This document shows positions 34,501-45,842 of a stretch of 64,000 nucleotides of DNA, in pieces; position 1 is the stretch's first letter, and each line of letters opens with the position of its first letter. Location: contig CM043017.1 of the NCBI GenBank assembly GCA_023690525.1, positions 112,311,195-112,375,194 of the forward strand. Direction: 5' to 3'. This DNA comes from Holotrichia oblita. Lineage: Eukaryota > Arthropoda > Insecta > Coleoptera > Scarabaeidae. A program made the position numbers and the translations under genes. The notes below the pieces were generated by a model that was not told the DNA's origin, searched no databases, and saw only the letters and a program-made list of their open reading frames with translations.

Positions 34501-37500
34501 TGCTGAATATGATATCTAAAAGTATAGAAATTGTGGGGGATGATAGAAAGCAGTTGGAAAAGTTTTTAAATATAGGTGGCAGTCCCCGCAACCGCACGAT
34601 AGCGTTAGATAGTCCTACAGATCGTCTTATGAATAGCGACGGGAGTTACAGGATGCACAATTTGAATAGTAGTAACCCACGATGCATCAGACAGAGCAAA
34701 ATAGCGGCCGTGCTTTATCGTTTTCCTCTTTGTAATTATAAAATATGAGAAATAAAATTAATTCAAATCTACCAATTTGCAGATCTGTGTTTCTGACTAT
34801 TTAAAGTACAGGGTTGAATGCAACTTTAACAGCAACGTTGTGTATACTAATAGTTCGTCTTGAGCACCTAATTTGTTTATGCCTACTAACATTTTATTTA
34901 AAAATACCTATCTAAAGTCCTAAGGAACTCATTCGCTAAAGAGCATTTGATAAATAAATGCGTGGTTGCCGTACAGATACGGTTTCAAATGAACAAACAT
35001 TTGAATACTGTAAACAGTCAAAAACATTTTGACCGTTTAGTATTATTGTTGTTATTATTAGTTCTCTATGTTTATACGCCAGTGCTTTTTACACAAAAGC
35101 GACACCCTTTTCGGATAACAGAATCATATTTTTACGGATTGATTAAAAAATATTTGTTAATAACACGGAAATATGTGTGTTGATGTTACAACTAAAAAAA
35201 CGAAGTAAATGCGAAAAATGAGAGAAATACGGAAGTTTTAGTCTTTACCAAAACGTATACGAATTTAGAATCAAACTTACTGAAGCATCAGCTTTAATCA
35301 AAAGATCTCATTTCCACATTTTGTGAAACGGGAAAGCACTTTGAACTTAATATCATGCAAATGGAGACTTGTTTGATAAGTGTTTGATTTGGGAAAAGCT
35401 TTCTCCGCTTACTCAAAGAGCATAATATGTATGTATATTGAGGGTAAAGTGAAGAAGATTACCGGATTCTTAAACCATATAATCCTTAGCTTATGTGAAA
35501 GTATCGATTTAGTAAACCTTACATTACCCCTATAATAGATGTTACCGAAATAAAAGATGTAGTTCATTGCTTCGATAAAATCGAATTCATTTTATAGAAA
35601 AAGTATGTCATCAAAACAATCTAATTTCGGGAGATATTGGGTTTAAAGGGACCACATTTAGACGTTATTTATAATACATCCGGAACACAGACACGACAAA
35701 TTAACTGTGTTTCCTTCTTGAAAACCTTATTTCGAGGTGATTAATTGTTAAATAGTACGGTTGTTTTCCTTTGAGATTGAAATCAATCAGGTGTAAAATT
35801 ACCTGAAAAACTGATGAGAATGTCAGACAAAGAAAGACGTATTATTTGGAATATAGCGTTGCGCAGCTATTCATGCATTTTTTATTCTGTTGCTACGTAT
35901 TGTGATCACACAAATATATAAATTCATTTGAATTTCAAATTTGACGGGCGAAGAGAAATTAAAAACACAATTTGGATTCCTAACAAACATGATGGAAAGA
36001 ATGAATACATGAATGTGGTAGAAGGTAGAAAGAAGTTGCCACCATGTGGTTATTAGGTATGCAGCTTGCTATTTCAAAATTTTATACTTTATACATTGGC
36101 ATTAAAGAATTTATTTAGATTTTCTCCAAATTAAATTCAATTGTGTTAAACATTTAAAATGAAGTTTTGCTAACGGATGATTCAGATAGAAGGACGTGAC
36201 GTGTGTGATACTAAATGTTTCATATTTTCTTTAAATACGCACGCCTGTTTTTATTCAGATAGGTGGTATTTTTACGTTAGATTATCGGTGGTGGTTAGTG
36301 GTTATTACTGCGAGGTCAGTAACTTGAAACGATTTTTTAGTGGAAGCCTTAAGGCTGTGCAGCCAATGAAGGATAGCGACAAATGCGTTCGACATACTGC
36401 AACGTTAAAATTGACAACTATCGCGCTGTTTTCGAGCGACATATTTCTAATTTTATACAAGTAAAAAAAAATAATACACAAAAAAAACTTCGGTTCAGCG
36501 TTTTACTAAATCAACAATATGTGCTTTTGTGAATTTTGTTTGTAATCTTCGCTTTTAAGGTGTATCGCTGTATCAGCTAGCTGCTCCCATAAAAACAATC
36601 GATAAATCATATATTTGTGATTTTCTTTTTTGTAAGCGAGCATAGAAGATACACTAGTTTACATACATACATTCACATTCTGAAAATGATATATAGTTGA
36701 TTGAGCTAATTTTGTCTTTCAACTTATAAAGTAATAAACACCGTTGAATACCACCGTTTTCTTTTATTTGCATACTGTTCTAAATTAATAAATTATATTT
36801 ATGTCTTAATGTATAAGTAAATATTATTTCTCAAAACTGGAAGAAGAGAGAGATTATTTGAATATGGGTTTAAATAAATAACAAGATAACCATTACCTAA
36901 ATTGCTGCAGGTAAATGTTTCATTGTGCACTTATTTACTGTTATTAACTAATAAATCTGTACATACTTGATTTTGATGGTTGATTTTCTTTGCAGGTGAG
37001 TATCAAGTTTGATCAACTGTTGACAGAAGAACGACTTAGGTACGTCTCGGACAGCTTATATAATGTTTACTCTAAACAAGTTTCTGGTGTCACTTGTTGC
37101 TTCACTTTTTTTTATATTTAGAGGAAAACATATTTGTGATTTACACGAATTAAATCCTCGTCTACAGAATATACCTATACCTATAATTGTTACTGCAAAT
37201 TTGCACTCGCCTATCTTGCACATTCAGGTTGGACAACCCAGATATTCGGCATATTTGAAATAGCATTATATGCCATAGTGAAATATATGTAACATATGTA
37301 TGCATTAGAATGACGGAGAGGGTGATATGACATAGTAGTACGGTGTTGCCAAAGTCGAATTATTGCAATCTCTATTCTCGTATCTGTGACATGCTGACAA
37401 ATTGCATAAGCCAAAAATATTGATTGCGTTTTTTTGTAAAATAAATCTAATTCTATAGAAACAACAATACATCTCGGATAAAATTCTCTTCCCGGTCACA

Positions 37501-37949
37501 TTAATAATACTTATTCGTTCAGCTTTTGTATAAATAGACATCTTAAAGAAGTTTACAAAACAAATTATAAGTTGAATTATTTAAATACGAATGTATATAG
37601 GCTGACATATGACTGACATAAATCTACCCTCTCACGGCGTCTCCTTTGCATTGATGCTGGGTTGTGGCATCGTTGCACATATTAATATATCAGCATGCCT
37701 AGAATCTGGGTTGTTCAACGTGTATATGCATGCATATATTAAGACTGACCAAAACCTTTCCCATTTTTAGCAAAATTGATGTAACATACGTCAAATTGCA
37801 GAAATGTAGTCAATATTTATGTATGACTCATCGCGCATTTCTGCAATGAAATTTTCGATGTATAGAAAACTTCAAAAAATTTGTACTGACCGATAAAAGC
37901 GATGTGGCAAATATAATGTTCCTTCAAATGAAAATAAAAAGTATATGTA
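34501..37949. other. AT-rich DNA; weak inverted motif near its right end
   Basis: Frames at 34500-34748 and 36177-36464 are unrecognised. A roughly 35-bp imperfect inverted pair (CAACCCAGATATTCGGCAT near 37240 and ATCTGGGTTGTTCAAC near 37705) may mark an old element. Confidence 0.35.
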
Positions 37950-38299
37950 CAGGCTAACAACTTGAACTACGAAAGCCTATTGATAGGAGAGGGTGGTGGG
38001 AGTTAAAATTAAACGTATCCATTTTAGTATTGCCAACTGTTTATATGACAGGAATGTCAGTGGTTATCTCAAATACTTTACCGAACCATCAAACTATACT
38101 AATGGAATACACAATTAATGAAAAAGTGCAATTTATAAAGTGGTTTTATAATTTGCCATAGTATTTGACATAACCACTGACATTCCTGTCATAAAAACAG
38201 TTGACAATACTAAAATGGATACATTTAATTTTACCTTCCCCCTCCCTCCCACTCCTTTCTCCTATCAATAGGCTTTCGTAGTTCAAGTTGTTATCCGTG
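37950..38299. mobile_element. 350-bp MITE with ~135-bp TIRs, TA-flanked
   Basis: The left arm (from 37950) and right arm (to 38299) are inverted copies. Shared blocks are AACAACTTGAACTACGAAAG, CCTATTGATAGGAG, GTATCCATTTTAGTATTG and TATGACAGGAATGTCAGTGG. TA dinucleotides flank both ends (37948-37949 and 38300-38301). The centre has no coding sequence. TA targeting and internal deletion are what a non-autonomous Tc1/mariner-type element would show; the parent element is not in this window. Confidence 0.8.
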
Positions 38300-38387
38300 T
38301 ATGTATGTATATCAATGAAATGCTAATTATATTGGAAGACAATGGGACTGAAACCCAGAAATGTTTTTAAACGATGTCGATTAACAG

Positions 38388-39036
38388 GCAGATGTAAAAG
38401 AATTAGTTGACGTTAAGGATTATATTGGAAACTTCATTTCGGGAAGGAAAAAAAAATTAACATTAAATGACGACTTGCTAACATTCAACGACAAAACTTC
38501 ATTACTAGATGCAATATTTAGATTTGACACGTCATATCAATTTTTAACGTATTTCCTAAGTGATGAATTTTTGCAGAAAGACGATAAACTTGTAGCTTTC
38601 GTATCGAGCTTTACAGGTTAATTACCAATCTACAAACGAGAAAGATATGACAAACAACAAAAGAAAATGATAAAAATATCTTGTCCCTTGGTAAAAGAGT
38701 ATAGAGATAAGGGCGTGGATTTCTTAGATGGTTAAACTGGATGGTTACCTACGAATTTTTTACCATTTAATTCACTTAAAAATTGTAAACAGCTGGATCT
38801 TTTATAAAATAGTAAAACTAACAAAGAAACACAGCTTTCTCTTGCTGAATACCACATAGAAATTGCAGATTATTTATGTAGAGCTGGTCATTAATAAACT
38901 GCAAGAAAATGCGGAAGACCATCAAATACAATGCAAAAACAAATAAAAGAAGAAGAGGCACCAATTGCATATAGTCCGCCGAAAGACATCCGCACAGATA
39001 GGCCGAATATTGGCGGCGATACGCGAGAAAGACTTA
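38388..39036 (+). pseudogene. piggyBac-like transposase, 5' and central remnants
   Basis: One frame carries all recognisable blocks: FDTSYQFLTYFLSDEFLQK; then VAFVSSFTG, stop (38619-38621), LPIYKRERYDKQQKKMIK and CPLVKEYRDKGVDFLDG (the region of the family's GGVDLLD signature); then SLAEYHIEIADYLC; then KCGRPSNTMQKQIKEEEAP and KDIRTDRPNIGGDTRERL. The order matches the C-terminal half of piggyBac transposases, which insert into TTAA. The segment between the FLDG block and SLAEYHIEI is compressed by deletion and has stops. Translation breaks off at 39036, exactly where a Harbinger element is inserted, and resumes at 39757. Confidence 0.8.
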
Positions 39037-39754
39037 AGGTAAGTACAAACCAGACAACAATCGGCCAGATACATGTTGTCAACTGTGTTGGCAACATGTA
39101 TTCCATCAACATCACAATAAATTGACAGATACTCGGCAACATAGTGCCGATGTTGAGCGGCAATACATCAAAGAATTTTGTTGTGTGTTGAGTGTATCCG
39201 TGTTTTCAATTTGAAATGGATAAGCTCTGTCTGGACGGTGTCGTCAACTTTATGTCAACAAATGACGTTCGATCAGTGTAGTGAGTTTATCGCAGGGCAA
39301 CCATCAATCGTTTTGATGGTGGAATTGCGGCACGGTAGTTCGTATTCTTTTTAAAGATTTTAGGGGCGACCAAACAGAGAACTTCTTCAAAATCCGATTT
39401 AGTAAGTCTCACAAAATTGCGGAACGAACTTCCATCGTTCAAAAGTAACTCTGCCATTAAGTTCTCTCCATAACATGTTCCATTTTGTAAAAACTGTCGC
39501 TGCCACCATCTTATTTTTCGTTTTTGGGCATGAAAAGCTATTAGAATGAAAGCAGCACTAACACACCAGGAGCAGTAGACCGGTCCATTGTTGTCAACAC
39601 TGTTTGACGCGCAACTGGTTTTGGTTTGGACGCGCAACACTGTTGACCACATGTATCCGATTACATGTTGTTGTATCCAACAAATATGTTGCCAACATCC
39701 ATCGACACGTTGCCAACAGTTGGCAACATTTTGTTGTCTGGTGTGTACATCGCT
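39037..39754 (-). mobile_element. PIF/Harbinger element, internally deleted, inserted in piggyBac
   Basis: The element is 718 bp, bounded by TTA at 39034-39036 and TTA at 39755-39757, a 3-bp duplication of the TWA type used by PIF/Harbinger. Ends AGGTAAGTACAAACCAGACA and the reverse complement of the right end (AGCGATGTACACACCAGACA) agree at about 15 of the first 20 positions. Subterminal GTTGCCAACA-type words recur inside both ends. It holds only the N-terminal part of a Harbinger transposase on the minus strand. The host piggyBac frame reads across the site once the element and one TTA are ignored. Confidence 0.85.
39287..39652 (-). pseudogene. PIF/Harbinger transposase (HARBI1/ALP1-like), N-terminal remnant
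   Basis: The minus-strand frame of 121 codons contains KRKIRWWQRQFLQN, then SSFRNFVRLTKSDFEEVLCL, VAPKIFKKNTNYRAAIPPSK and RLMVALR. This is the conserved N-terminal region of Harbinger/ALP1-like transposases, just before the DDE nuclease domain. The frame stops immediately after VALR, where the family continues into the catalytic core, so the whole nuclease is missing. The first ~40 codons look like former untranslated or TIR-proximal sequence. It cannot catalyse transposition, so mobility would have depended on a complete copy elsewhere. Confidence 0.8.
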
Positions 39755-39756
39755 TT

Positions 39757-39919
39757 AGATGTAAGAAGTCTACCTGTAAAAAAATTAACTTATGTTAAAT
39801 GTAACAAATGTGGTGTCTCTTTATATTTTAACAAGAACAACAACTTTTTTGTAAATTTTCATAGCAATGCTTTTCATTTTGGTTCTTCATTGTGTATGAT
39901 AATTTTAATAATACAATAG
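39757..39919 (+). pseudogene. piggyBac-like transposase, C-terminal Cys-rich remnant
   Basis: Immediately after the Harbinger element the piggyBac frame resumes as RCKKSTCK. After a one-base shift in an A-run (about 39777-39783) it continues as TYVKCNKCGVSLYFNKNNNF and FVNFH. Cys-x2-Cys spacing and the terminal Phe-His are typical of the zinc-binding C-terminus of piggyBac-like transposases, which helps recognise the transposon ends. The downstream frame ends at 39919; the true stop is uncertain. Confidence 0.75.
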
Positions 39920-42573
39920 GCGCTTTGTATCATATTTGATATGCACTCAAAAAGTAATAGTTATTTCAAAAAAAGTGTTCTAGAATTTTTCTACTAATTT
40001 TACCACTACTAACACGATAAAGTAATTCACTTGACGTTTTACAAAGAAAAATAAAACTTCGCACATTGTAGGATTAAACTTCTATTAAACACAACTTCTA
40101 CCCAAATAGAAAAACTTTACAGAACCAATGACGTTATTTGGATGAAAGTTGAGCTGAGTTTAGTCTTCCAAAGACATTCTTAAGTTGTACATGTAACTGT
40201 AGGTTACAGCAATATTCTAATATTTTTGTAGAGTCTAGATGCGTCTAATTTTATAAAACTAATATTTGTTAACGGTTGCGCAGTACTGCGTATTTTTCTG
40301 AAAGTGAAGACTTCTTTGAAATATTAGTATTTCAATAATATTAGTAAATATAATAATAGAATTGTATCTTCATATTGAGTGCAATGAGTACCATTACATT
40401 TAAGAGATATTTACCGATACTTTACTTGTTTTAAACATTTTAAGAAACTTATATAGAAGAGGAGTTACTGCATCGTATTAGTGCATATAAGTAAAAGTGA
40501 CGTAAAGTACATACTTATAATAAAAAAAAATCCAAAATGATGTTGCAAATACATACCAAAATTTAACGTACGGTTAGGCGTATTTTTTAAGATTATCAGA
40601 AGAGTCAAAAACAGGGGATGCTACTGGCAGAATTGAGAGATTCAAGGCCCTTCATTCTGTTAAAATATTAATTAAATTTTAGTGTCAAGTTTAAAAAAGA
40701 AATTCCTAATGGAAAATTATTTCCCTCGAGTATGATGACAAACGTGTAAATTTTTCTTGCTTTGAGCAATATTCTTTTAATGTACATAATTTTTGGCGCA
40801 TTAATTCTAATTAAACTAGATGAGATCCTCATCTAATTACACATTCACGTTTCATTACATTTACAATACATCTAATGTGTATTTTTATGGAAAATACAGA
40901 CGAACTAACAAAAGCGGTTTTTGCTTGTGTTATGGAAAAGTAATTTAACGCGAAGAAGCATTGAATAGTAGCTTATGTAGTAACAGAATTACGGCGATGT
41001 GACTGATCTACGCTAATGCACAACGTCCTGATGCTGACGGTAATTAAATTCTACCTGTCTTTGTCGTGCCCATTATTCCAAGGTAAAGAATTTCCATTAG
41101 CGTTGGATATTGTTTAACGCATAAAATACTTTAGTAATTTGGGTGTTAGATGCTAAAAGGTCAGAAGAAGAAAAGAAGCTTGCGAAAAATAGATTTTTTG
41201 CTGTACTACGACTTAGTAACTACGACAATGCAATCAGAGATGCTATGATATTTCGAAAAAAATGTGTACAGCAATAAATATTGTTCAGTAGAATATGACA
41301 TTTTTTGTCCTTGACCCTGCATTTATGCATATATATTTCCGACTGTCACTATGTTCAACAAGATGAATAATAATATGCAGAATGAGTATAGCGGCCGTTG
41401 CTTATCACTTTAATAACTAAGGGTTTAGATAAACATGTTTGCAGCAGATGAATGATGTTTATCTAAGATGCAGTATGAATATCTGAATTGGCGAAAAACA
41501 ATTACGTAAAGCAAAAATAAATACCTACATACTTTGCCGTTAATGTTCTTTAATATCATTTTTAACAGATCTGTCACTTTCTTAAGTATTCCTTGTGTTG
41601 TTTAACAAATGTCTATATACATACATATATTTATACGAACAATACACACTGCAATTTATAACGCAGACATGTCAGCTTTAACATAATAATTTAGTAAAAA
41701 AAAGATTTGGAATTATTCTTTCCATAACTTCTGGGACTATCTTGTGGTGGACATTATGCTCAGTTTTACTTACTATGTCTTCCTTCAAGTGAGGCTTATT
41801 ATCGGTCAGTAATACATGACTTCACTAAGAAGATAGTTCACAACATTTATGTCGCGTGGCAACAAATTAATAAAATTAATTAAAAAATGCAAACAAAGGA
41901 GAAAAGAATAAAAAGTTTGGTAACTTCTATAGAACAACCACCTTAGTCTTAAATGCTATGATATCTCACAGATAAGGATTAAAGCGGTCATTAAATCGAT
42001 TGTATGTTAGAAGAAGATTCTATGTTGTTGTGGTTTCGAGAAAGGACAATATGGCGGCTAATAGGTTAAGCAATTCAACCAAACATGTGTCGGTGGCAGG
42101 TATACATTTTAATTAATCACGAAATCTGGGAAAGTAAATTCGAGCTGATATAAAATCGGTTTGTAAAACAAAGCAATAGCCCCTGGCCTTGCGATTATGG
42201 CCACGGATGGACACAACCTGCGATCAACGCGGTTCCGATGATGAATATACGAGAAAAACTATGTTAACATAAAAGGTATAAATATCGATTTTATCTGTGT
42301 TTGACTCCTGTTAAAAATAAATTGGAATTATCGCGGATTTATTCAAATACTACTGCGAGGAAAAAGCCTTAATTTCACACTCTTCAATAAAAATTTAATA
42401 AATATTTTGATTTTTGTTGTATGCATTAAGTACTAATACAGATACGGTACTTATACGGGAGAGTAGACCAAATACAACAAAAATTGATCTGACTAAAATG
42501 TATGTTCAGAATGTTCCAACGGCTCAAGACGCGTATTTCGAGTGATTACCATAACCAACTTAAAAACTTAAAC
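39920..42573. other. AT-rich DNA, nothing recognised
   Basis: A 51-codon open stretch at 41125-41277 with a charged peptide (KRSEEEKKLAKNRFFAVLRL) is the only coding-like patch, without a start codon or known motif. Confidence 0.35.
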
Positions 42574-42839
42574 GGGTCGTTAGTCGCACTGGTTAGGCGG
42601 CTGACTATCGTTGTGGCGGAAAGATATGAGTCGTGTGATAATTCTCCGGAGAGGCGGTGACATTTTATCGGAGAGTTGAAATCCGACACAACTTAGCAAA
42701 CTGATTTACAGCGCGGCATTATAAAAAGCGGTACGATGCTGTCACAAAGCCATTTGAACACAATTTACACACACAAAGCTACACCGCGAGAGTTGCATTG
42801 AGTCACTGTAACTAAGCACCCACCACACATAAACAAAAC
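42574..42839 (+). repeat. SINE copy 3 (fullest copy; tRNA-like head, A-rich tail)
   Basis: This is the reference copy of the SINE family in this window. The head GGGTCGTTAGTCGCACTGG, then TTAGGCGGCTGAC, contains an A-box-like TGGTTAGGCGG (42590-42600). A weak B-box-like GATATGAGTCG lies about 35 bases later, as in tRNA-derived SINEs transcribed by RNA polymerase III. The body includes TCCGGAGAGGCGGTGAC, CAGCGCGGCATTATAAAAAG and ACACACAAAGCTACACCGCG; the 3' end GTCACTGTAACTAAGCACCC and CACCACACAT is followed by AAACAAAAC. It directly abuts Tc1 transposase sequence to the right. Two other copies are truncated at the 5' side. Confidence 0.75.
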
Positions 42840-43400
42840 TTCCTAACTTCATCGCGTTTGTTAAGATCATTTATGCATGTCTGAGTATACTTTGGATCAT
42901 TATTCCAAAGCAAACGGAATAACATGATTTTCCAATATCTAAAAATCGTCCGAATTTGTTTCCGAATTATATCCGGAATTCTATGCAACGTATATACATG
43001 TCCCTATATACCAAAACATACCCAAACAACAACTGAGCAACCACAGATTGGTTGTTGGTATAATACTATCACAAAGATTCACTTTCGTTGACTGAACAGC
43101 TCGAATTTCGAGTAGTCAGTCCACGGGTCATTGGTGCATTCTTCCATCGACCAATTTCGATGTTGTTGTGCCCACTATAGCACATTTATTCGATTAACTC
43201 TACAAAGAAGTCGATTATGTATATACGACGACCGTGTGAATTGCCTTCTTGTAGTTTACATTTGATGGTGATTTCGCTATTTCTGGCACTGTTTATCGAT
43301 TCCGTTTACTTATCAATCAAAGAAGTTGATCCGTTTATGGTGTCATTCTGAAGGGCTTTACCCATATACGATGTTCTAATTCGCTTGTCTCTTAAAATTT
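42840..43400 (-). pseudogene. Tc1-like transposase relic
   Basis: On the minus strand, RNRxTVPEIAKSPSN comes from the DNA-binding half. VNRINVL, stop, WAQQHRNWSMEECTNDPW and TDYSKFELFSQRK correspond to the WTxExWxxVLWSDESKFELF block, with the first catalytic Asp kept as TDYSKF. Further on, CGCSVVVWVCFG matches the GGSVMVWGCF block, and LLWNNDPKYTQTCINDLNKR matches the QQDNDPKHTS block with the second Asp. The third catalytic region would lie beyond 42840, where SINE copy 3 begins. Many stops and frameshifts make this an old copy. Tc1-family identity is supported by the order and spacing of these blocks. Confidence 0.75.
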
Positions 43401-43446
43401 ACAAATTACATATATACTTTACTTTAGGTTTGAATATGATCAGTCT

Positions 43447-43857
43447 CTATTCTATTTGTCTGTTGGCATATCTCTGATGTGGTATAATTATTGTGGTACG
43501 AATTGCTCCATCAATCGATATATTATGGGGCATTCCCACAAAGCATTCATTTAGTTTGGTATAGAAATACCAAACGTATATACTTTGCATATCCAATTTA
43601 GTGGTAAATAAATATGCTACGAATATACAATGTATATACACGACACTAAATTTGCATATTCTATGGATATACAATATCCTTGTTTGTATATTCATGAAAT
43701 CTACATAGGATATATTTTTGCTATCGGGGTTTTGTCCAATTTTATTCATTGTTTGTAGCACTTCTCTCTCTTGGCCAAATTTACATTGTATGTACGATTT
43801 GCTCAATGTTGTGTAGTGCGGTTGTTGATATATCTCGTTTAAAACCATTTTGATCAT
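43447..43857 (-). CDS. Unidentified 136-codon open frame
   Basis: This is one of the longer uninterrupted frames with a Met start in the window. The peptide begins MIKMVLNEIYQQPHYTTLSK and is Ile/Tyr/Phe-rich in the middle; no signal peptide or domain is evident. It lies just upstream, on the same strand, of the Tc1 relic. The DNA is locally repetitive (TATACAATGTATATAC-type words and an inverted CACTAAATT/AATTTAGTG pair), so the frame may be fortuitous. Confidence 0.15.
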   Translation of the reverse strand: MIKMVLNEIYQQPHYTTLSKSYIQCKFGQEREVLQTMNKIGQNPDSKNISYVDFMNIQTRILYIHRICKFSVVYIHCIFVAYLFTTKLDMQSIYVWYFYTKLNECFVGMPHNISIDGAIRTTIIIPHQRYANRQIE

Positions 43858-45339
43858 CCCCCATATTTACTCTATGTGTTTGAGTTTATTACTAGCAATT
43901 GTATAGACAGTACCTATCATAGAAATAACAACATCTATTTTGCTTATTATTAGTGTAGTCAAAATGTCTTCCATCCTACATCATTATATCTATGGTAAAT
44001 CATTTGTAGTAGAATAGAAGAGTAAATAGTATGATGTTTTCTTAATTTTACTTTTTAGGTATGTCAACGTTCACATTAAAAGTCTCGAATTAATGGACGA
44101 TTAATGGACGACAAAAACAAGCTGCAGCATATTCCTCGAAGAGAGAATGTTCCTTTAAAAATGTATAAGTCTGTTATGTATGGCGATAACCTCACATGCA
44201 TGTGTGAGTATACGGCTATATACCCATGCATACTACAAAGGTGTTACGGTAGCTAGGAGATATACGGAAGGATTCAGGTGTTTGACCGCCATGCGCGGTC
44301 AGGCAACTCTCCGTACACCGGAGGCTGTGTAAAAGCCTACAGTATACAACAGGTCCTCTTTCATAGCGCGCGGTTTATTTTTATATTTTTTTCGGTTTTC
44401 CACTAGAATTGCGATTATGACATAAATTGTGGTATATTTAAAAACGTGTTCGATTGTTAAAAGTAGTCGCTCTTCCAGTGCGGAATTTTAATAAAAATAG
44501 TAAACATTTGAAGCTTTTCTTTTTATAAAAGTATTTTGTAAAAATAGTGATGGTTAATCAATGTATTTCTAAAAACAATTTTAAGAAGATGTGATCCTTT
44601 AAAAGTCCTTATCAAATATTTTTTTATATACTATTTTCATGTATGGGTAACTGAAAACTTAATGTTTGAGATAATTACATAATTGTTGATAAAGTAGAAA
44701 AGCATAAATTAATATACAATTCCTGGTTAGTATTAATGTAGGATACATAATTACTGATAAAAGTGGTGTTAGTTTATGGATTATTACACGCTAAGTATCT
44801 TTTGCATTTTTAATAACGTGTTGTGCCAACCTATTTACAAATGAAAGTGGGGTATTAACGTATTCTATACCATAAACCTACAAAGTTTATAATTTTACTA
44901 TGTGTACTACTATATGTATGTAATGCGCTTGTGAATAAAATCTGTTGAAGTACTCTATGCAAAGTCAATTGGTTAAAGAATTTTTCTTACAAAAATTCAA
45001 CAGTTTTTCTCACATTTAGGCAATTGTTGTATGTCATATCTTCTGTAATGTTTTCCTCAAAATTTTCTGCTTCCTAACACTGCTTTCTTATTGGAGAAAT
45101 TTCTTTACGAAAGAATAGCCACTCTGTATAATTTATTATAGAGAGCATGATCGTAATTTTCTTGTATTAAGCGGAAAGTATTACACTAAAACATAGCAAT
45201 TTATAAGATAATAAGGAATGGTCTATTTAAAATCTGGCATCCTATAATATTACAAAATATTTAGTAAAACCGGGTGAACTTAAAAAACATTTATTGAACT
45301 TTTGAATACATTTATAACCTACAGCAAACTCCAGTGTTT
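43858..45339. other. AT-rich DNA with a GC-rich double hairpin
   Basis: At 44279-44330 two short hairpins stand in tandem: GACCGC-CATGC-GCGGTC and CTCCG-TACAC-CGGAG. A 12-bp direct duplication (ATTAATGGACGA) sits at about 44090-44112. No coding sequence is recognised. Confidence 0.4.
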
Positions 45340-45842
45340 GAAAAAAATAGTTCAAGAACTTTCTTCTAAATTGTTGGATGCCTGACACGTTAAATTGTGT
45401 TTTTCAATATTCTTTTGAATTGTGCCCAATATATCTCCATAAGTCTCAACTCCGGGCAATTGGGTGGATTCATATCCCTACGGATAACTTGAATGTTTTT
45501 CTCTTCATAAAATTCTTTCGCATCACGGCTGTAATGGCATGAAGCCGAGTCAAGTCAAAAGAAAGCAGAAACGATATGATTATTTAAGAAGGGTATTAGT
45601 TGCTTTTCAAGCATTCACTCACGTAAATGCCGGTGTTAATTGAACCAGTTGTTATAAACTCTTCACTTTTCAATCCGCAACTGCAGATGGCCTGCCAAAT
45701 CGTAAATTTCTTTGGATATTTGGTTACCATCCTATGTTTAAATTTATATCAACATTTCCTCTTTGATGAGCAACGTAATATCCTAGTGCTGGCACTGAAA
45801 TCCGCAAAACAGTAAGTTTTATCATCGATAATGCAAGAGTCG
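45340..45842 (-). pseudogene. DD37E Tc1/mariner-superfamily transposase relic
   Basis: On the minus strand, SCIIDDKTYCFADFS holds the first catalytic Asp (near 45830-45800). It is followed by RMVTKYPKKFTIWQAICSCG, LKSEEFITTGSINTGIYVSE and CLKSN. The second block is LDSASCHYSRDAKEFYEEKN, the third IQVIRRDMNPPNCPELRLME and IYWAQFKRILKNT. There are 37 residues between the catalytic Asp of DSASCHY and the Glu of RLME, placing it in the DD37E group (ITmD37E type). Frame changes occur between blocks, and the N-terminal DNA-binding region is not readable. TIRs were not found. Confidence 0.8.

Noticed and set aside
35814..35845. Hammerhead-ribozyme-like CTGATGAGAA...GAAA
   Set aside because: The bases between do not form a convincing stem II, and stems I and III are not apparent.
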